From assembly GCF_032586235.1 (NCBI RefSeq), contig NZ_JAWHTD010000006.1:124001-188000 (forward strand): a stretch of 64,000 nt of DNA, given 5' to 3'. The notes under the pieces are model-generated. The model ran no database searches, was not told the DNA's origin, and worked only from the letters and a program-made list of their open reading frames with translations. Every line of letters starts with the position of its first letter. The stretch's first letter is position 1. The stretch is from Aestuariicoccus sp032586235. GTDB taxonomy: Bacteria > Pseudomonadota > Alphaproteobacteria > Rhodobacterales > Rhodobacteraceae. Positions 17,609-25,656 of the stretch are shown one piece after another. The translations under genes and the position numbers were made by a program.

Positions 17609-18076
17609 ATGTCGGACACAACCAACCCCCCGCGCATCCACGCGCAAGACCGCGAACTGGTCCCGCGTGTGCTGGTCCGCCTGATGACCAGCCTGGTGAT
17701 CCTGTGCCTGATCATGGTCAGCGCGCATGTCTGGACCGGGCAGCCCAAGGACGCCGTTCCGCCGAAAAGCGACATCGTGATGGAGCGCGTGCTGTTCCTG
17801 CAAGGGGACATGTCCGGTGCCGCGCGGGTGCTGGATGCCAACGGCAGCCTGATCGCCGATCTCAGCCCTGAGGAGGGCGGCTTTCTGTCGGGGATCTGGC
17901 GGGTGCTCCAGCGCGAGCGCACCAAGGCGCGGGTGGGTCTGGATGGCTCGATCCGCGTCACGGCCATGGAAAACGGCCGGATGGCGATCACCGATCCGTC
18001 AACCGGGTGGAGCGCCGACCTCATGGGGTTCGGTCAGGACAACGCAGCGGCCTTCGCCAAGCTTCTGCTCAACTGA
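17609..18076 (+). CDS. puhC: Photosynthetic complex assembly protein PuhC
   Basis: 155 codons. One membrane segment near the N-terminus (about 21-42, VLVRLMTSLVILCLIMVSAHVW) with a periplasmic remainder. The family is required for normal LH1/RC and PufX organisation in R. capsulatus. Sequence conservation is low across species, so the call leans on position directly after puhB and on the topology. Confidence 0.88.
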   Translation: MSDTTNPPRIHAQDRELVPRVLVRLMTSLVILCLIMVSAHVWTGQPKDAVPPKSDIVMERVLFLQGDMSGAARVLDANGSLIADLSPEEGGFLSGIWRVLQRERTKARVGLDGSIRVTAMENGRMAITDPSTGWSADLMGFGQDNAAAFAKLLLN

Positions 18077-18107
18077 GGCCCCGGCCTCGTATCGAAAGGG
18101 AACCGAG

Positions 18108-18404
18108 ATGGGATTACTGACGAAAGAGATCGAGCGGGCGCCCTGCACCGTCGAGATCAGCCACAAATTCGAGAGCCTGCACGCCCATGTGCGCTTTAAC
18201 AACGGGGCGGTGATCTATCCCGGTGACGAGGTGCAGGTCAAAGGCCCCGAGATCATGGCCCCCTTCGGTGAGATCGTGTCGGAGGACCGCGAGGCCGTGA
18301 TCATCCGCGCCAGCAAGCTCGAACAGCTCTGGACCCGCCTGACCGGCGATTTCGAGGTCATGGAGCTGTGTGAATTTTCCTTCTCCGAGGAGGTGACGCT
18401 ATGA
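18108..18404 (+). CDS. Conserved small protein between puhC and acsF, function unknown
   Basis: 98 codons from ATG 18108 (AAAGGG upstream); the longer open frame begins inside puhC and is rejected. No signal peptide or membrane segment. Acidic, with a compact HKFESLHAHVRFNNGAVIYPGDEVQVKGP segment of beta-strand character. Small uncharacterised genes occupy this slot in many Rhodobacterales. Its stop overlaps acsF as ATGA, and the acsF ribosome site is inside it, so the two are translationally coupled. A role with the aerobic cyclase is a reasonable inference but untested from sequence. Confidence 0.85.
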   Translation: MGLLTKEIERAPCTVEISHKFESLHAHVRFNNGAVIYPGDEVQVKGPEIMAPFGEIVSEDREAVIIRASKLEQLWTRLTGDFEVMELCEFSFSEEVTL

Positions 18405-19531
18405 ACGTCCAGAACACTCCGCTGCACACCGCCGATGCGACCACGGTCGAAGAAGGCCTGGCGATCCAGGAAGAGCAGGCCAAGTTCGACAGCAAGGCCG
18501 CGACCGAAGTGGCGATGCAGAACACCCTGCTGACCCCGCGCTTTTACACCACCGATTTCGACGAGCTCGACGCGATCGACGTCAGCTCGGTGCGCGAGGA
18601 TTGGGACAAGCTGATCGATCAGATGGTCAGCGACCCCAACAAGGGCCATTTCCGCAAGAACGAGGACTGGGACAAGGTCGATTGGGAGGGTATGGACCCG
18701 GCCCTGAAGAAGGAATTCATCGATTTCCTGATCTCGTCCTGCACTGCCGAGTTTTCGGGCTGCGTGCTGTACAAAGAGATGAAACGGCGCGGCAACAACA
18801 AGGACATCACCCAGCTTTTCCAGCTGATGGCGCGGGACGAGGCGCGGCACGCGGGCTTTATCAATGATGCGCTGCGCGAGGCGGGCGTGGCGGTGAACCT
18901 CGGCTTTCTGACGCAGAAGAAGAAGTACACATATTTCCGGCCCAAGTTCATCTATTACGCCACTTACCTCAGCGAAAAGATCGGTTATGCGCGCTATATC
19001 ACGATCTTCCGCCATCTCGAGGCGCATCCCGAACACCGTTTCCACCCGATCTTCAAGTGGTTTCAGGAATGGTGCAACGATGAGTTCAGCCACGGCGAGG
19101 CCTTTGCCCTGCTGATGAAGACCGACCCCAAGCTGACGCAGGGGCGGAACGTGCTCTGGATCAAGTTCTTCCTGACCGCGGTCTACGCGACGATGTACGT
19201 GCGCGACCACCAGCGGCCGGAGTTCCACAAGGCGCTGGGTGTCGATCCGGACTGGTATGCGCATGAGGTGTTCACCAAGACCTCGAAGCTGAGCGAGCAG
19301 ATCTTTCCGATCACGCTGGATATCGACCATCCGCGCTGGCAGCCGACGCTGGAAAGGCTGCAGGCCGCCAACGTGCAGATCGCCCGCGCCAAGGAACGCG
19401 GCGGCGTCGCGGGCAAGCTGGCCGAAATCGCTGGATCGGCCAAGGCGGCGCTGGCCTTTGCGGCGCTCTACACGATCCCGGCGCATAAGCACCGGGTGCC
19501 GGAAAGCACGCGGCTGGAGCCGGTCTATTGA
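18401..19531 (+). CDS. acsF: Aerobic Mg-protoporphyrin IX monomethyl ester cyclase AcsF
   Basis: 376 codons, SD GAGGAGG. Di-iron oxygen-dependent cyclase that forms ring E of protochlorophyllide. Metal-binding motifs: EFSGCVLYKE (about 112-121), RDEARHAGF (about 145-153), HRFHPIFKWFQEW (about 210) and NDEFSHGEA (about 225-233). It marks an aerobic lifestyle. The anaerobic cyclase BchE is not in this window. It is encoded within the puh operon rather than beside bchE. Confidence 0.97.
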   Translation: MNVQNTPLHTADATTVEEGLAIQEEQAKFDSKAATEVAMQNTLLTPRFYTTDFDELDAIDVSSVREDWDKLIDQMVSDPNKGHFRKNEDWDKVDWEGMDPALKKEFIDFLISSCTAEFSGCVLYKEMKRRGNNKDITQLFQLMARDEARHAGFINDALREAGVAVNLGFLTQKKKYTYFRPKFIYYATYLSEKIGYARYITIFRHLEAHPEHRFHPIFKWFQEWCNDEFSHGEAFALLMKTDPKLTQGRNVLWIKFFLTAVYATMYVRDHQRPEFHKALGVDPDWYAHEVFTKTSKLSEQIFPITLDIDHPRWQPTLERLQAANVQIARAKERGGVAGKLAEIAGSAKAALAFAALYTIPAHKHRVPESTRLEPVY

Positions 19532-19558
19532 TCGGTTTCGCCGCCTTTGGCGACGACC

Positions 19559-19612
19559 GGAGTGGGGGCCAGCCCCCACACCCCCGGAGTATTTTTGCCA
19601 AGAAGAAGGGGT
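19559..19612 (+). repeat. Interspersed palindromic repeat, copy D (acsF-puhE)
   Basis: Stem GTGGGGGC-CA-GCCCCCAC (19562-19579), then CCCCCGGAGTATTTTTGCC and AAGAAGAAGGGG. It fills the acsF-puhE gap. Its 3' end (GAAGGGGTGAAGAGG) supplies purine-rich bases just before the puhE start, so it may contribute the ribosome-binding site. Confidence 0.85.
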
Positions 19613-19623
19613 GAAGAGGCGTG

Positions 19624-20436
19624 ATGACTGACCCATGGATCGCGGCCCTTGTGGCGCTTTTTCTCTGGTGGTTTTCCACCGGGGCGATCCTGATGGTCGT
19701 CAAATATGCCGACCGGCGCGGGCCGCGCTCCGGGCGCATCGCGACGCTGGCGGCGCTGCCGATGCTGGCGGCGGGGCTTTACGCCATCTGGGCGAGCGCC
19801 GGCGTTGGGAGCGTGGGGGCGGTCTATCACGCCTTTCTGGGCGCGCTTGCGGTCTGGGGCTGGATCGAGCTGGCCTTTCTGACCGGGGTCGTCACCGGGC
19901 CCAATGCGCATGTCTGTCCCGACCGCGCCCCGGAATGGGAGCGGTTCATTCGGGCCTGGGGCACCATCGCCTATCACGAGATGGCGCTGGTCGCGGTGCT
20001 GATCGGGCTTTGGCTGTCCAGCGAGGGGGCGGCGAACACCTATGGGTTCTGGACCTTTGCGGTGCTCTTCTTTGCGCGCATCTCGGCCAAGCTGAACCTG
20101 TTTCTGGGCGTGCCCAAGATCAACACCGAATTCCTGCCGAAGGCGCTGGCGCATCTGCCCAGCCATTTCCGCCTTGCGCCGATGAACTGGCTTTTCCCGA
20201 TTTCGATCACCGCGCTTTCCTTTGCGGTGGCTTGCTGGCTGGAGCGGATTTTTTCCGCCACGGCCCCTGCGGATGTGGTGGGGTTTTCCCTGCTGGCCGC
20301 GATGACGGCCCTTGCTCTGCTCGAGCATTGGTTCATGGTCCTGCCTTTGCCGGACGAGAAACTCTGGCGCTGGATGCTGCCCGCGCCCAAGACACAATCA
20401 CAAGAAAGACGACCGGAGGACGCCCATGGACTTTGA
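19624..20436 (+). CDS. puhE: Photosynthetic complex assembly membrane protein PuhE
   Basis: 270 codons from ATG 19624 (a GTG at 19621 is in frame). Seven or so hydrophobic segments. DUF3623-type membrane protein known in Rhodobacter to affect RC/LH1 amounts and bacteriochlorophyll production. Internal conserved bits include GPNAHVCPDRAPEWERF (about 98) and LNLFLGVPKINTEFLP (about 158). The C-terminal 11 bases overlap hemA. Confidence 0.92.
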   Translation: MTDPWIAALVALFLWWFSTGAILMVVKYADRRGPRSGRIATLAALPMLAAGLYAIWASAGVGSVGAVYHAFLGALAVWGWIELAFLTGVVTGPNAHVCPDRAPEWERFIRAWGTIAYHEMALVAVLIGLWLSSEGAANTYGFWTFAVLFFARISAKLNLFLGVPKINTEFLPKALAHLPSHFRLAPMNWLFPISITALSFAVACWLERIFSATAPADVVGFSLLAAMTALALLEHWFMVLPLPDEKLWRWMLPAPKTQSQERRPEDAHGL

Positions 20437-21640
20437 CAGCCTGTTCAACGCCCAGCTCGATGCCCTGAAAGACGAGGGTAATTACCGTATCTTTGCCGAG
20501 CTCGAGCGCAAATGCGGTGGCTTTCCGCGCGCGCGCAGCCACGACGCGGACGCGCCAGACGAGGTGACGGTCTGGTGTTCGAACGATTATCTGGGGATGG
20601 GTCAGAACCCCAAGGTCGTGGCGGCGATGAAAGCGGCCATCGACAGCTGCGGCGTCGGCGCGGGGGGGACGCGCAACATCTCGGGCACCAACCACCAGCA
20701 CAAGCTGCTGGAGGCGGAGCTGGCCGGTCTGCATGGCAAGGAGGCGGCGCTGCTTTTCACCAGCGGCTACGTGTCGAACTGGGCGGCGCTGTCGACCCTG
20801 GGCAGCCGTCTGCCCGACGCGGTGATCCTGTCGGACGAGCTTAACCATGCCAGCATGATCGAGGGCATCCGCCACGCGCGCTGCAAGAAGGTGATCTGGA
20901 AGCACAACGATCCCGAGGATCTGGACCGTAAGCTGGCGGCGCTGCCGTCGAACTGCACCAAGATCGTCGCCTTCGAATCGGTCTATTCGATGGACGGCGA
21001 CATCTGCCCGATGAAGGAAATCGTCGAGGTGGCCGAAAAGCACGGCGCGATGACGTATCTCGATGAGGTGCACGCGGTGGGGCTTTATGGCCCGCGCGGC
21101 GGCGGGATCAGCGAACGCGAAGGGCTGGCCGACCGGATCACGCTGATCGAGGGCACGCTGGGCAAGGCTTATGGCGTGGTCGGTGGCTATATTTCGGGCA
21201 GCGAGGCCATGTGCGATTTCGTGCGCAGCTTTGCCAGCGGCTTCATCTTCACCACGGCGCTGCCGCCGGCGGTTGCGGTGGCGGCGCGCACCTCGATCGC
21301 GCATCTCAAGACGAGCACGGCAGAGCGGATGCGTCAGCGTGACCGCGTTGCCTATCTGCGCAAGCGGCTCGACCAGCTGGGCATCCCGCATCTGGACAAC
21401 GACAGCCATATCATCCCGGTGATGATCAAGGATCCGGTGAAATGCCGGATGCTGGCGGACATCCTGATGCAGGATTACGGGATCTATGTTCAGCCGATCA
21501 ATTACCCAACCGTGCCAAAGGGGACGGAGCGGCTGCGCTTTACGCCGGGGCCTCTGCACAGCGACGGCGATATCGAACATCTTGTGTTGGCCCTGTCGAC
21601 TCTCTGGAAGCAATGCGCAATCGCGCATGCGGTGGCCTAG
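20426..21640 (+). CDS. hemA: 5-aminolevulinate synthase HemA
   Basis: 404 codons from ATG 20426 (GGAGGA upstream). PLP enzyme condensing glycine and succinyl-CoA to 5-aminolevulinate, the Shemin route that starts tetrapyrrole synthesis in alphaproteobacteria. Motifs: WCSNDYLGMG (about 49), GGTRNISGTNHQH (about 83), YLDEVHAVGLYG (about 210), and the PLP lysine in GTLGKAYGVVGG (about 246). Co-transcription with puhE ties precursor supply to the photosynthesis operon. Confidence 0.97.
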   Translation: MDFDSLFNAQLDALKDEGNYRIFAELERKCGGFPRARSHDADAPDEVTVWCSNDYLGMGQNPKVVAAMKAAIDSCGVGAGGTRNISGTNHQHKLLEAELAGLHGKEAALLFTSGYVSNWAALSTLGSRLPDAVILSDELNHASMIEGIRHARCKKVIWKHNDPEDLDRKLAALPSNCTKIVAFESVYSMDGDICPMKEIVEVAEKHGAMTYLDEVHAVGLYGPRGGGISEREGLADRITLIEGTLGKAYGVVGGYISGSEAMCDFVRSFASGFIFTTALPPAVAVAARTSIAHLKTSTAERMRQRDRVAYLRKRLDQLGIPHLDNDSHIIPVMIKDPVKCRMLADILMQDYGIYVQPINYPTVPKGTERLRFTPGPLHSDGDIEHLVLALSTLWKQCAIAHAVA

Positions 21641-21734
21641 GGGCAGTTCCAAGGAACTTTCGCCGGAACCTGACCGTTGATTGTTTGCGCATCGCGCTAT
21701 GTCTTTGACGATGCAGACAAATGGGAGAGAGACC

Positions 21735-22166
21735 ATGAAACTCAAGATCGTTACGGCGCTTGCTGCCGCGGCCTTCGCCTCCGGCGCCTACGCGGAAAGC
21801 CATGGCGGCGGCGATGCCGACGCCGGGGCCAAGGAATTCAACAAGTGCAAATCCTGCCACATGATCGTTGCCGATGACGGTACCGATATCGTCAAGGGCG
21901 GACGGACGGGCCCGAACCTTTACGGTGTGATCGGGCGCCAGGCCGGGAGCGTCGAAGGCTTCCGCTATGGCGACGACCTGGTCGCGGCGGGCGAGGCCGG
22001 GCTGGTCTGGGACGAGGAGACCTTTGTCGCCTATGTGCAGGACCCGCGCGGTTTCCTGCAGGAGTATCTGGATGACAGCGGCGCGCGTTCCAAGATGTCG
22101 TTCCGACTGCGCAGCGGCATGGAAGACGTCTATGCCTATCTCGTGTCGGTGGGACCCGAGATGTAA
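21735..22166 (+). CDS. cycA: Cytochrome c2-type electron carrier
   Basis: 143 codons from ATG 21735; upstream in-frame ATGs lack a ribosome site. Signal peptide of about 20 residues ending AYA before ESHGGG. Haem motif CKSCH with preceding KEFNK, and a distal Met in SKMSFRLRS. Size and the loop before the Met fit a class I cytochrome c2 that reduces the photo-oxidised reaction centre. The location after hemA is typical for Roseobacter photosynthesis clusters. Last gene before a strong terminator. Confidence 0.9.
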   Translation: MKLKIVTALAAAAFASGAYAESHGGGDADAGAKEFNKCKSCHMIVADDGTDIVKGGRTGPNLYGVIGRQAGSVEGFRYGDDLVAAGEAGLVWDEETFVAYVQDPRGFLQEYLDDSGARSKMSFRLRSGMEDVYAYLVSVGPEM

Positions 22167-22225
22167 GTTCCGATCACCGGACGGCCGGCCCGTATAGCGG
22201 CCGGCCTCGTGATGCAGACATCATG

Positions 22226-22256
22226 AAAAAGGCGCGCCCGGTCGGCGCGCCTTTTT
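22226..22256 (+). terminator. Rho-independent terminator after cycA
   Basis: GGCGCGCC (22231-22238), five-base loop, GGCGCGCC (22244-22251), flanked by A5 before and T5 after. It ends the bchF-cycA superoperon; the A-tract makes it usable from the opposite side as well, where a leftward gene stops at 22278. A further inverted repeat (GGCCGGC arms) lies at about 22181-22206. Confidence 0.9.
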
Positions 22257-22277
22257 CGTTCCGCGATGCGGGTGATG

Positions 22278-23390
22278 TCACAGAGCGTCGATCCGTGCGG
22301 TCAGACCTAGCGCGGTGCCCAGCAAGCCGATGATTGTCCGCGCAGCGGTGACGGGGGATTCGGTGGCCAGGACCGTATCCTGCGGATGGATCAGGAACTT
22401 GCGCGCGGCAAAGAGCCCGTCCGCGCTGGTCAGGTCGAACGTGAACACGACCTGTTGCAGGTCGGGCCCGGCGGCACCGGCGGCAACTGCCGAGGCCGGG
22501 TATTCGCGCAGCACCAGAACGCCCTTGGGATCGGCGCGGTTTTCCGCCAGCCCGCCCATCAGCGACAACGCCTCGAGCGCGGTGATCTGCTCTTGCGGGA
22601 AATAGATCAGGTTCTCGACACCCGAGGCCCCGAGCGCGGTAAAGCTGCGGTCGTCCTCTTCGACGATGACCTTGTCGCCGGGCCGCAGCGTGGTGTTGCG
22701 TTTGCCCGAGGAATAGAGCTCTTCGGCGGAGACCTGATAGGTGTTGCCGCCGCGGATGAGTTTGACGCGCGGGTTGCGCAGGGCCGGCGTGATGCCGCCG
22801 CCGGCGGCCAGCAGGCTGAGCACGGTGTAATTGCGGCCGGGCATGGGGAAGGACCCGGGGGTGCGGACGCCGTCGACCAGATCGACCGAATTGCCCTGCC
22901 CCTGCTGCACGGACAATTGCACCTGCGCGGAGGGGGCGATCATCTCGAGCTGGGATTGGATTTTGGCGCGGGCGCTGGCGGGGGTCATGCCGCGGATGAA
23001 GACCTCGTCGATATAGGGGACGAAGATCGCGCCGTTGCCGCCCACCTCGAGACCGGACATCACGGCGGCCTTCTGTGCCGCGTTGGTCAGAAGCGAGTTT
23101 TCCTGGCTGTCCCAGATCGTCAGATCCACCCTGTCGCCGGTGCTGATGACGGTCGAGGACGGGGCATGCGACGCACCGATCCAGTGGAAATGCCCGTGCC
23201 AGCCGGTCGCGGGCCAGGACGCGATGTCGGGAATGTTTTCGCGGGTCACCTCGACGACCTGAAAGCTGGGCGCTTCGGCTTGCGATTCCGATGTGACCTC
23301 GGATTGCAGTGCGGCCCCGCGCGGCAGGCTGCAGGCGGCTACGAGAAACAAGGCAAAAACAGCCATGATGGCGCGTTGCGATCTGGACAC
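22278..23390 (-). CDS. Polysaccharide export lipoprotein (Poly_export/SLBB, Wza-like)
   Basis: 370 codons from GTG 23390 with GGGGG just upstream; the frame continues to an ATG at 23504, but that part lacks a signal sequence. Lipoprotein signal with lipobox LVAAC, Cys20. An N-terminal Poly_export domain (ISTGDRVDLTIWD at about 85) is followed by SLBB-type segments (RTPGSFPMPGRNYTVLSLLAAGGG, then PQEQITALEALSLMGG). Probably the outer-membrane channel or periplasmic adaptor for an exopolysaccharide. Divergent from the epimerase gene. Confidence 0.85.
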   Translation of the reverse strand: MSRSQRAIMAVFALFLVAACSLPRGAALQSEVTSESQAEAPSFQVVEVTRENIPDIASWPATGWHGHFHWIGASHAPSSTVISTGDRVDLTIWDSQENSLLTNAAQKAAVMSGLEVGGNGAIFVPYIDEVFIRGMTPASARAKIQSQLEMIAPSAQVQLSVQQGQGNSVDLVDGVRTPGSFPMPGRNYTVLSLLAAGGGITPALRNPRVKLIRGGNTYQVSAEELYSSGKRNTTLRPGDKVIVEEDDRSFTALGASGVENLIYFPQEQITALEALSLMGGLAENRADPKGVLVLREYPASAVAAGAAGPDLQQVVFTFDLTSADGLFAARKFLIHPQDTVLATESPVTAARTIIGLLGTALGLTARIDAL

Positions 23391-23494
23391 GACGTTTCCC
23401 CCCAGAAGCGTATGTGGTGTTGCCGGCTTTTCTAGCCGCAACTTGCGGTGATAGACAGAGCCGAATGTCGTTTTCCTTGCAAAGGTCTTAAGAC

Positions 23495-24352
23495 GTGTCG
23501 TCAAGATCGCAACACCGGCGTGTCCTGCTGCTTGGGGCGAGCGGAAAGCTTGGCCGTCTGGCGCGTGCGGTCTGGCATGCGGCTGCGCCGGAAAGGCTTG
23601 AGATCGTTCCGGTTTTTCGGCAGATGGCAGAAGTGCCCGGTGCCGTGGTCTGGTCGCCGGACCAGACCGAGCGGCTATTGCCCCCAGCCGATGCCGTTCT
23701 GGCCCTTTGGGGGGGCGTACCGGGGGCTGGGCAGGATCTTGCCGTCAACGCGGATCTGGCGCTGCGGGCCGATGCGGTGGCGCGTGCGGTGGGCGCGGAT
23801 CGTGTGCTGCATTGCTCCAGCGCGGCGGTCTATCGTCCGGCGGCCGAGCCATTGACGGAAGACACGCCGACCGATCCGCAATCCCCCTACGGACGGGCCA
23901 AGGCAGAGATGGAGGCCACTATCGCCGCCCTGCCGGATCGCGGCGTCCGGCAGATCGTTCTGCGGATCGGTAACGTGATGGGCGCGGATAGCCTCGGGGC
24001 GTCGTTGCGCAAGGGCGGGGGGATCACTTTGGACCGCTTTGCAGACGAAACCGGCCCGCGCCGCAGCTACATTGCCGCCAGCGATTTCGCGGCGGCTCTG
24101 GCGGTGCTGTCCGCCGCGCCGCTGGAAACGGTGCCCGAGGTTCTGAACATCGCGGCACCCAAAGCGACGGCCATGGCCGACATCGCCCGCGCCGCTGGGC
24201 ACGATGTGGCGTGGCGCGACGCCCCCGAAGCCGCGGTGCCGCTTGTGGCGCTGGACACCGGGCGGCTGGCGCGCCTCTGCCCCTTGCCAATCTCCGCCGC
24301 TGACGCGACATACCTTGCCGGGGATGCACGACGTTGGGAGCACGCGCTGTGA
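23495..24352 (+). CDS. NAD-dependent epimerase/dehydratase (extended SDR)
   Basis: 285 codons from GTG 23495. Rossmann GASGKLG near residue 14, the serine in LHCSSAAVY (about 105) and the YGRAK motif (Y..xK, about 131) are the SDR catalytic set. Probably modifies a nucleotide sugar. GTGA overlap with the following sugar transferase gene indicates joint expression and a shared polysaccharide role. The substrate is not predictable from the sequence. Confidence 0.82.
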   Translation: MSSRSQHRRVLLLGASGKLGRLARAVWHAAAPERLEIVPVFRQMAEVPGAVVWSPDQTERLLPPADAVLALWGGVPGAGQDLAVNADLALRADAVARAVGADRVLHCSSAAVYRPAAEPLTEDTPTDPQSPYGRAKAEMEATIAALPDRGVRQIVLRIGNVMGADSLGASLRKGGGITLDRFADETGPRRSYIAASDFAAALAVLSAAPLETVPEVLNIAAPKATAMADIARAAGHDVAWRDAPEAAVPLVALDTGRLARLCPLPISAADATYLAGDARRWEHAL

Positions 24353-24969
24353 GGCTGGACAAACGCCTGTTCGATCTGGTCTGCGCGCTGGGGCTGTCGG
24401 TGCTGCTGGCGCCGCTGATCCTTTGGGTGATCGCGTTGATCCTGATCCGCGACGGGCGTCCGGTGCTCTACCTGTCGGAGCGGATGAAAACCCCGACCGA
24501 GGGGTTCAACCTGTGGAAGTTCCGCACGATGACGGTGGTGACGCAGGACAGCGGCGTGTCGGGGGGCGACAAGGCCGCGCGGATCACCGAGACCGGGGCG
24601 TTCCTGCGCAAGTACCGGCTGGATGAGCTGCCGCAGCTGTGGAACATCCTGCGCGGGGACATCGGCTTTGTCGGGCCGCGCCCGCCGCTGCGCCGCTATG
24701 TCGAGCTGTTCCCCGAGGTTTACGCCGAGGTGCTGAAATCGCGGCCGGGAATCACTGGGCTGGCGACGCTGGCCTTTCACCGCACCGAAGAGCGCCTGCT
24801 GGCGCAGACGAAGACGCCCGCCGAGACCGAAGAGGTCTATTGCCGCCGCTGCGTGCCGCGCAAGGCCAGGCTGGACCTGATCTATGCGCGCGACCACAAT
24901 CTGTGCCGGGATTTCCGGCTGATGTGCGCCACGGTGTTTCGGGGTATCGACCTGCACAACCGCCGCTGA
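24349..24969 (+). CDS. Undecaprenyl-phosphate sugar phosphotransferase
   Basis: 206 codons from GTG 24349 (GGGAG upstream, GTGA overlap); a TTG at 24334 is the alternative. One membrane segment (about 10-32) and the bacterial sugar transferase core: LWKFRTMTV (about 57), KYRLDELPQLWNIL and GPRPPL (about 108). Short form like ExoY/PssY, with no large N-terminal membrane domain. It starts lipid-linked repeat-unit synthesis by moving a sugar phosphate to undecaprenyl phosphate. Its stop abuts that of the convergent YjbF-like gene with no gap. Confidence 0.9.
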   Translation: MRLDKRLFDLVCALGLSVLLAPLILWVIALILIRDGRPVLYLSERMKTPTEGFNLWKFRTMTVVTQDSGVSGGDKAARITETGAFLRKYRLDELPQLWNILRGDIGFVGPRPPLRRYVELFPEVYAEVLKSRPGITGLATLAFHRTEERLLAQTKTPAETEEVYCRRCVPRKARLDLIYARDHNLCRDFRLMCATVFRGIDLHNRR

Positions 24970-25656
24970 TCAGCGGCGGACGGCCTGCAACGCCAGAATG
25001 CCGGTCGCCTCGCCCAGGAACTGGCGCGCGGCCAGGATGTATCCGTCGCCCGCCACGATATAGCCGTTGGTGAACTCGCCATCCTCGCCTGTACAGGCCG
25101 CCGTCACGATCCGGCCGGTCTGGTTGACCGCCCCCAGCGCAAACGGCGCGCTGGCGCCGGGCGACACGGTGCAGGTGTAGCTTTCGGTCACGGTCTGGTT
25201 GTCGGGGGTCAGAAAGCGCATCACATAGGGCGCGGTGCCCGGGCTGCGGGCGCTGACCAGCCGCAGCAGGGCGGTCGCATCCGACGACATCAGATCGCCG
25301 CCCAGCCCGCGCGTGCCGGTGACCATCCCGCCGCGGGTGATAAAGGTCTGACGGTCGCGGGTGGCGAAGGTGCGGTAAGGGCCGTTACGCTCGATCTCGA
25401 CGACCAGGGCCTGCGACTTGCGGTCCTCGGCATTGACCAGGGCCAGAGGCCGGTCGGTGCGCTGCAGGGTTGCGGCGATGTCCGCCTCGGTCACGCCCGA
25501 CCCGCCACCGGTGGCGTTGGGCGTCACGAGCCCCTTGAGGATGTCGCGGTAGATGGTCAGGGTCTGGGCGGAATCGGTATCGCTTCCGCAGCCCGACAGA
25601 AGGCCCGCCGCCACGACCAGACCGGCGGCGATCCGGCTTTTGATCCGCATGCTCAT
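24970..25656 (-). CDS. YjbF/GfcB-like lipoprotein
   Basis: 228 codons from ATG 25656, which overlaps the upstream stop as ATGA; ATG 25650 (226 aa) has better spacing to GGAG. Lipobox LLSGC near residue 22. The body reads like YjbF/GfcB (group 4 capsule lipoprotein family), and the neighbour is YjbH, its usual partner. Likely a periplasmic or outer-membrane accessory for exopolysaccharide. Sequence identity in this family is low, so confidence is moderate. Confidence 0.78.
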   Translation of the reverse strand: MSMRIKSRIAAGLVVAAGLLSGCGSDTDSAQTLTIYRDILKGLVTPNATGGGSGVTEADIAATLQRTDRPLALVNAEDRKSQALVVEIERNGPYRTFATRDRQTFITRGGMVTGTRGLGGDLMSSDATALLRLVSARSPGTAPYVMRFLTPDNQTVTESYTCTVSPGASAPFALGAVNQTGRIVTAACTGEDGEFTNGYIVAGDGYILAARQFLGEATGILALQAVRR

